The notes under the pieces were generated by a model. That model did no database searches, had not been told where the DNA came from, and saw only the letters and a list, made by a program, of their open reading frames with translations. Both the position numbers and the translations under genes were made by a program. A stretch of 64,000 nucleotides of DNA from Mytilinidion resinicola (taxonomy: Eukaryota > Ascomycota > Dothideomycetes > Mytilinidiales > Mytilinidiaceae). The number at the start of each line of letters is the position of its first letter. Within the stretch, counting starts at the first letter, position 1. Below are positions 57,701 through 64,000 of this stretch, piece after piece. The stretch lies in the NCBI RefSeq assembly GCF_010093595.1, contig NW_022985444.1:233697-297696 (forward strand), given 5' to 3'.

Positions 57701-58374
57701 ATGCCTGCAGGACCCTCTAGTCGTGGCTGCGAGGCTTGCCGCAAGCAGAAGAAGTAAATTATCTAAGACAGCACTCTGTTATGCTCAATATGCTAATCCG
57801 AGATAGGAAATGTGATCAACAAAAGCCATCGTGTTCAAGATGTCTTCGTCTCAAAATCGTATGCAGCGGCAATGGTCAGCAGAGATTCAAATTCCAGGAA
57901 CAGAATTCGATCTTTCCACCCACATCGAATCAACTAGCGCAGGGATTTGAGTCCAAGGCACTAGTCATCTTACCAACTTTAACCTCCGCAGGCGTGTCAG
58001 CCACCAACGCCTTTGTTGCCTCACTCCGTGTGGAAAGCCCGGGTTTTGATCTTAGCTGCTTTGGGGGGGCGATGTTTCCGCAGATCCCGCGGCGTCTGGG
58101 TCAGAACGACGCTTTAGATGCGTCTGTAATGGCATTGACCACTGGTCTCTTGACTTCAACCAAGCTCATTTCACTTATAATAATGCAAAGAAACTCTCAG
58201 TTCTGCACATGTGGTCATGAAAGTCGCAGGAACTCTTCTCCAAGCTTTGTGTTGTCAAAACCCCACAATTACTTCACTCTCCGCCGTCAGCATATCGAAG
58301 GCGGCCGGGGGGGAACGCCAGCGGTTGAATCGTATGGGTACATCCACTACGTTTCCAATTCGTCAACTCCATAA
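57701..58374 (+). pseudogene. N-terminal, DNA-binding half of a Zn2Cys6 regulator, truncated
   Basis: Exon 57701-57753 and an exon from 57807 splice to GCEACRKQKKKCDQQKPSCS followed by RCLRLKIVCSGNGQQRFKF: all six zinc-binding Cys are present in C-x2-C-x6-C-x5-C-x2-C-x6-C order. The protein then runs to PRRLGQNDALDASVMALTTG, the point where family members continue into FSS(L/M)HT... Here the text turns into unrelated sequence (TSTKLISLIIMQRN...) and stops at 58374. The missing continuation is exactly what starts the minus-strand fragment at 55547. A truncated DNA-binding protein could still be made. Confidence 0.75.
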
Positions 58375-58935
58375 ATCCATCAATGTGTATATGCGGGAAT
58401 ATGATACAACATTTTTTTTCCACGCTCCCGTTGCGGTTAGTCAGTCCCGCCGCTTTTGCGCAGGCGCGAATCAACCTCCCTTCACCCACCGCTCACGCTC
58501 TTCACCCTCCGCTCAGGTGCCTCTGCTCTTTTCCTACGATGGACCAATCATGCCAGCCGGGGACCAGCTGTCGTGTTGTATCTTTTTCGTCAACTTTAGA
58601 CGAGGTGCGTGGGTGTCCAGTTTTGGGACCCAGGGGCGCCGAAACGGGAACCCTCCGAGATCATATGCGCACACAACGGCGAGGTCAGACCCTTCGCCCT
58701 CGGAGCATGTTGAAGACGAGGGTTTCCTCCTTAAGAGATGCTCCGCCGCCTCGTCACCCTATAAAAAACCTCCCCCCTCCTCCCGTCTTTTTCTATTCCT
58801 CTCCCCATATTACCTGGTCTTACTCCAAATCCCAGAGTTCCGTCACTGCAGCAAGCTCCTTCTCTCCCATTTATTTCCTTTTAGTTCTTGGTTATCCTCA
58901 ACTCTTTTGCTCACGTTATTATCCTTGCCTTCTCA
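58375..58935. other. Region between the broken regulator and the DUF3435 gene
   Basis: 561 bp, pyrimidine-rich towards the right, probably promoter/leader of the DUF3435 gene. If this gene belongs to a Starship-like element, the element's left end would be expected about here or slightly left; I see no clear terminal repeat. Confidence 0.4.
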
Positions 58936-61900
58936 ATGCAGAAGCAGAACTCAGCCGAGCTCTCAGCCGAGCTCTTCTTTGAGCGAGCTCTTGCGAAAGG
59001 CTCTGATAATAACAAGGACAGCGTTAATGGAGAAGAAGTCAAAAAGAAACTTCAGGACGCAACGGAGTATGGTCATCGTCGGGCCTTAGCGCTATGGCAT
59101 CAGTAGGTTGATTAATCGGTACCTAAAACGAGGCCCTTTTCTGACGCTTTCGTTCCTATAGGTATCAGAAGAAGCATCCTAATGCTTCTCCAGAAGATAT
59201 AGAGGCATCGAAAGATTTTGTAAGGTGCATTGCACATGGGGTTGACGGTCGCTATGGCGATCCTTTGGCATGCATGAACACCGTTGTCCAAATGTATAAG
59301 AACTTCACAGGTGGCTGGCAGCGGGCGAAGCACCCGAAGATAGACGAGAGAGTCACTCTTTCTACCTCGAACGTGAGCCACCACGGGTACCGACAGTTTT
59401 CACCACAAGGCCACTGTCACTGATGATATCTAGTATATCAAGTACGTGCTGACACCAGAACTCGGGCTTCCTCGGAAAAAGCGAGAGAGATGCTACGCGA
59501 CTATGATCCACCTCGTTCATCTGGGTACGCAGCTGTGGAAAAACGACTGGCATAAGTATGAAAGGCCAGGAGTCAGAATAGAGCTGTGGGCAGAAATCCA
59601 GCTCCATGCATTCACTTCAGCTAGGGTAGGTGAATATCTTGAATCAACATGCCGCGCAGGTTCTGGCCGAGGCCTATACTATCGAGTAAGTGCTCTTGGT
59701 CATTGCTAGCTAACGCGCACTGTGCTCTAAATTACAATGAACAGGACATCGCCTTTGGAGTCTTCCGAAACGAATACGGAATGGCGGAATTTGCGATGCA
59801 AGTCGTGAAGGATGCTAAGGGTATGACGTTCACGCCTAATAGGAGGTCAGTGTTGACTACTCACGTGTCTCGCGTCCCTCGGGGAGGCTAATCACGAACA
59901 GGCCAGAACATTCTCTGCACGAAGGGCTAGAGCCTCGGCCACTGTTTTGGAGTCCCATCCTCACGCACCTCGCTATGTTCGTTGGGAAGGGGGCATTCCG
60001 AGATCATAAAACTATGGATGAGCTTCTGGATATCGAGCCTCCAGAAGACGAGATGTTCTGTCTTGAGTGGGACCCACGCGTGCTTAACACTCCCCTCTAC
60101 CAGCGAGACGATGGCACAATTAATTCAGCCGGCGTCTTCAGCCAGCGCAATCGAAATTTGGGCTTCCGCGCCGGATACGCTCGACCACCTACAATTCATG
60201 ACTTTAGGGCCGAGGGCCTACATCTCATCGGTATGTTCCCTCGTGTACCACTTTTCACGAGTTTTCCGTTAAATGAACATACACGCAGACAAGCTCTACT
60301 CATCGACTCAGAGGATGCAACATGGCGGACACACTGGCGATGACGCGTACGGCAATTTCTATGCGCCTCGAAACCCCGAAACGGACGGTCAAAACAGCTA
60401 CCTCGGCGACAAGCCGCGCACCATTGTCAACGATATGTTCCGTGCCATGACCCTGTCTCGCAATCCGGAGCTGTGGCAGTCCTTGCCAGCGGAAAAGCAG
60501 CACGAGCTTGAGAACAGCCCGGAGTTTATCGCTATCGAAGAGGAACTGGAACAGTCCTCTTATGAGCTCAAAGACGACCCGGCGGCTAGAGATCGCCGAA
60601 AGGAGCTACACGCGCAGAAAAGAAAGCTTGTATCTGAGGAGCTCCGCAGATGCCAGAAGCTTCAGCCAAAGAAACTGCCCTCTAAGATACAGAAGGCCGA
60701 GCAGATGGGACACCACCGTACTCAATTTTCCCGGACTAGTCATCTGATGCCTCAACGCCGACGCCTGGCGGAGGATCTCTTCGCCATCGCTACCATCCGC
60801 AGCGAAAGAGGACGTGCAGTCCTTGGTGATATGATTGATCTCTATCAGCAGGACACTGAAGTAGCCTTCTGTCCAGGCTTGGAGCTAGAGAAGTGTGGCT
60901 GTGCGGCAGAGCGCAGTCAGCAGATAGACCGGTTTGTCATCCCACCCACCTTCCAAGCGTGACACGCAATGTCGACGGCTAACTTGATAATCTGAACCAG
61001 TAAACCAGCCCCGCAGAGATAGAAACACATATACAGCTGCTACAAGAAGCGACTTAGGACGAGCTATAAATTCGCGGAGCTGTGTTTTCCCTGCAGCGAA
61101 TGGATCACCAGCGAGAAGGAATGGATAGACCATTGCCAAGCCCACCTGGACAAGCCTGAAGGGATTCCAACTCAATGTAATCCTTTCAGCTATGGTGGAT
61201 GCCTGGCCTCCCCTAGATACTGCCCTTTCTGTCTCGGCGATACTGCGCTTCCCGCCACTTCTCTGATGCGTCAATTCCTTGACCGACCCGAATGGCAAGA
61301 CCATGTTGAGCAACATATTGAAAAACTAGAAGACAGCAAAGCACCGACCTGTCCACATCTACGGGCGCTATGCACCATAGCATTCGAATCGGTGCAGGGA
61401 CTGAAATTTCATCTTCAGGACGTTCATTGCTACGAGGCCAGAAGATTCAAACGGTCTAGCCCAGAGAACGAAGTAGATCACAGGCCTTGCAAAACTAGGA
61501 TCTCAGGTGACACTAAACGCGACGATCTAAATCTGGAGATCACAGAGTATAAGTTTGTGGATGAAGCGGTCAAATTTTCGGGCGGGGAGGCATCCAGGAA
61601 GTCGACTACTTCCTCGATTAGCTCAAAGGGTTCGACCCCGTCGATTGGACTGGAATACTGCACCGGCCGAACGCGGTTCCGGGACGCCGCCTTCATCTAC
61701 CTGCAACGATGAACTCGACAAGATCGATCCGAAACTTCTCGCAGAAGCGACGCCCCCATCTATCGGGTTAAGCGCCGTGGACGTCACCGGGCTTGACGAA
61801 GAAACGATTACGCCCCTGGACCTCGAGAATCCCCCAAGGATAAGATTACAACTCAGAGTACGTCTCAAAGGAAATGACTGTTTCTATCGCGCCTGACCAT

Positions 61901-62473
61901 ATAGATAACCCTCCAGCCATGAGAGGCATGTACGATAAGGACTATTCTCCGACCCTCCGAGTCTACGATACTTGGCTCGATGGGGCGTCCTTGGGCCCTG
62001 AGTTACCGTCCGGTCTCGAAGGTAGGCCCGTCCAAGTTATGCTGCTTTATCTGTCGAGAAATTCGAGGAACTCTTCGCTGACAGCACACCGCACAAGCAG
62101 TCCTCGCGCCCACCACCGGGAAAGATTCTCCTCCTTCCGATCTGCAGAACAACAGCATGGTTCCACTAAAAGACTGCGGAGACGACAACATTGGGGGATC
62201 AAGAGTTCAACAGCAGGACCTATCTCACCCGTCGGCGGCCTCCCTACAGGCCGTTCGCGAAGAACTAGTCGACGCAGAGTTGGAGGATGACCAGTATTTC
62301 GTTGAGCGATTTCTCGGGAAGCGAGTACGCCGGGTCAGAAGGCGCAAGATTGCTGAGTATCTCGTCAAGAGTGGAAAGGATACACGGAGGAGGAAAGCAC
62401 CTGGGAGAATGAGGCGGACATACACGAGGATCTGATTAAGGAATACGAGAGCAGAAGCGTCTCGGCATCTTAA
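58936..62473 (+). CDS. DUF3435 tyrosine recombinase (Starship captain-like) with zinc fingers and a frameshifted chromodomain
   Basis: Exons 58936-59102, 59162-59372, 59434-59685, 59745-59845, 59902-60230 and from 60289 splice in frame through consensus junctions. They carry the DUF3435 core: LWAEIQLHAFTSARVGEYLE (Arg190), RGLYYRDIAFGVF, PTIHDFRAEGLHL (H343xxR346), and GGHTGDDAYGNFY (His368, Tyr378), i.e. the R...HxxR...H...Y set. An intron near 60927-61033 (CG|GTTTGT...CAG|C) leads to Cys/His-rich segments: ELCFPCSEWITSEKEWIDHC, YCPFCLGD, CPHLRALC...LKFHLQDVHC. From ~61700 the reading frame is hard to follow and seems broken at least once. The end (62284-62473) is a chromodomain, YFVERFLGKR...EYLVK|WKGYTEEESTWENEAD, split by an extra AG at 62370-62371. 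Catalytic half intact; C-terminus decaying or mis-sequenced. Confidence 0.8.
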
Positions 62474-62553
62474 GATGGTTTAGGCTGAGGATTATCTGTT
62501 GAAGGAGTTGTTGAACCATACATATTCTTAAGTTAGACCAACGCTCTTCGGTA

Positions 62554-62676
62554 TTACTTCATTTCACCATTTTTTGAGATCAGCTTGAGAATTCCAATAG
62601 GACCGTCATAGATGTCTCCTTCTTGATACCAAGCGCCGCTTCGAAGCTCGAGTTGTTTTCCAAGGGTGTCAGACAT
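62554..62676 (-). CDS. Short frame or exon, unrecognised
   Basis: A 40-codon ATG-initiated frame (MSDTLGKQLELRSGAWYQEG...GPIGILKLISKNGEMK) with coding character, convergent with the DUF3435 gene. It may be the last exon of a gene that includes the frame at 62696-62983, although I found no convincing splice pair. Function unknown. Confidence 0.35.
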   Translation of the reverse strand: MSDTLGKQLELRSGAWYQEGDIYDGPIGILKLISKNGEMK

Positions 62677-62695
62677 CTCAGAACCTATGCTCGCG

Positions 62696-62983
62696 CTAGA
62701 AAGATTCGCTTTCGTTGGATGAAGAGTGCTTCTGAGAGGTCTTCTTGGTAGCTTCCTTATCTTCCAGTGGAGTCTTCAGCTCTTGAGCAGACTTCATTTT
62801 GATGTCCCTATTTTCCACCTGGACTCCGCCCTTGCTGCTGTTGGGACCTTCTTGGCCTCCCTCGTGCAGTAAGGTAGCTTCAGACTCTCCAGATGGCCTT
62901 AAGTGAAGAGTGAATTCGGGCACGCAAGAGTCATAGATCGAGGGTGACCGAATTGGAAGTAAACGCGGTGTTGCCGGGCACAT
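62696..62983 (-). CDS. Small uncharacterised frame, possible first exon
   Basis: 95 codons starting at an ATG: MCPATPRLLPIRSPSIYDSC, VPEFTLHLRPSGESEATLLH, then a Lys/Ser/Glu-rich tail. A TTTCTAG at its end resembles a 3' splice site rather than a true end. It could be cargo of the neighbouring element or debris. No family recognised. Confidence 0.35.
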   Translation of the reverse strand: MCPATPRLLPIRSPSIYDSCVPEFTLHLRPSGESEATLLHEGGQEGPNSSKGGVQVENRDIKMKSAQELKTPLEDKEATKKTSQKHSSSNESESF

Positions 62984-64000
62984 TCTGAGTAGTTATTTCG
63001 GGTGGTGATTTCGGATTCCAACCTTGCATGCAGTTAAGCCAACTGAAATAGACCCGTTTGTGAGAAAAAGCTTGATGAGTAAGGGAACAGTGCTGGTTGG
63101 CTTTGCTGGGCGTCGGGAAAGGGAAAGATCAGGTAGCTTCGACGGATAAGTATTATTTATTCCTCAAGAGGGCACAAAAGGTGGCCCGATTGAGGGCCTT
63201 CCCATCGCCACGAGACATTGTTCTTGTCCCCCTAGTGGCCGCTTCTGGGTCCAGCAGGAGCAAACGTGGGTATCCCATTCCCAGACCCTTTTTGCCAATC
63301 GCTTAAGAACATGAGGTCTGGAACAAAGAGACCGACCAAATACAGCAACCCAGTCTGAGCAAAAGCGCTACATCATTGCTCCGCTTCCCGATCGTTCCAA
63401 ACCACAAGCTGGCGACAAAAACACCTCCATCTTATCACCGTCCGCTTCGTCTGCCGCTGAAAGTCAGCTAGAGCAGTCCTTGACTACGAGTTCATGTCGT
63501 AGTGCTGTACGTAGCAGTCTGTTCCTGGCCAAGGCGCCAAGCACAAGCCTAGCATAAGAAGGAAGAATTCACTGCAAGACAATCCTGAGAAAGTCTGGAC
63601 ATGTGGTAGTGGACTTTTGCTATGTTTCGGGTAATGACAGCTCCAACACGATGGTCAACTGCACAGCCAGAGTAGATGAAGCGAAGCTGAATACCTGACT
63701 TGTCATCTGGATCTTACGCAGACACACAACTGCTAGGCTGTTAACTAAAATTCGTTTGGGGTGCCGCCACCCCACGCAAGAAAAAGTATAGCACTGATAT
63801 TGTACATGCGCTGCAGAATAAGCATCTTTGCATATCGTGCTCCACAAGCTCAGAAGGCCTCAATTATTGGCTGGAACTCATTGGACTGGCTCAGGTTTGC
63901 TGTGTCGATATGATGAGTACGCGGGCTTGCCCGAACCACACTCAGGTTGAAATTGATGTGAACTCTGATTTCTATAGACGTCTAGCTAGTTGTATATATA
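62984..64000. other. Right-end interval without a supported gene
   Basis: About 1 kb. Short open frames occur (for example plus strand 63342-63557, with QKRYIIAPLPDRSKPQA) but none is recognisable. If the DUF3435 gene leads an element transcribed rightwards, its cargo would begin here and extend past the window. Confidence 0.35.

Noticed and set aside
58211..59089. 292-codon plus-strand frame overlapping the start of the DUF3435 gene
   Set aside because: Composition is that of leader DNA (Ser/Pro/Leu), and its right end is a shadow of the recombinase first exon.
58400..64000. A complete Starship element
   Set aside because: Only a captain-like gene is visible; no terminal repeats, target-site duplication or right end could be identified, so I claim only the gene.
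1..64000. CRISPR arrays, insertion sequences, bacterial operons or rRNA genes
   Set aside because: None seen; the sequence is an intron-containing fungal nuclear region.

Overview
The window is nuclear DNA of a filamentous ascomycete (Pezizomycotina; a Dothideomycete is my guess, not shown). Most genes carry short GT-AG introns of about 45-110 nt, often with CTAAC/CTGAC-like branch sites. The proteome is fungal: Mga2/Spt23-type membrane-bound regulator, Puf4-type RNA-binding protein, TRAPPII subunit Trs120, Tma64/eIF2D, an AIM9-like kinase, pectin lyase, a Zn2Cys6 regulator and a DUF3435 protein. Gene models below were spliced by eye; exon lengths were checked for frame, but no alignment was run.

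Left and centre (1-51.6 kb) are mostly housekeeping. Glycogen branching enzyme (cut by the window edge) is divergent from mitochondrial ClpX/Mcx1. Then come the Mga2-like regulator, a decayed F-box gene in a 3.1-kb gap, Tma64, the Puf4-like gene, a BTB-like nuclear protein, a secreted pectin lyase, the AIM9-like kinase, a tRNA-like gene, a giant GHKL-ATPase (DUF3684-like) protein ending in an HELAH motif, Trs120, a THEM6-like thioesterase, a protein with a C-terminal CaaX box, and a PARP6/8-like ADP-ribosyltransferase with a very long uncharacterised N-terminus.

The right end (52-64 kb) is different: sparse, repeat-bearing and full of broken genes. A Zn2Cys6 regulator exists as two complementary halves on opposite strands (C-terminal half 54351-55547 minus; DNA-binding half 57701-58150 plus). 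Inverting the ~2.6 kb between them would rejoin the halves end to end. Inside that segment lies a pepsin-type aspartic protease with a C-terminal frameshift, and a 26-bp inverted repeat beginning CGG and ending CCG, the form of a zinc-cluster site.

Directly to the right is a DUF3435 tyrosine-recombinase gene, the family that includes the 'captains' of Starship giant transposons. Its R...HxxR...H...Y residues are intact across six cleanly spliced exons. It continues into Cys/His zinc-finger-like segments and ends in a recognisable chromodomain put out of frame by a 2-nt insertion. The recombinase-zinc finger-chromodomain architecture and the adjacent inversion scar are the best candidates for something not described before. 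No element ends or complete Starship are visible here.
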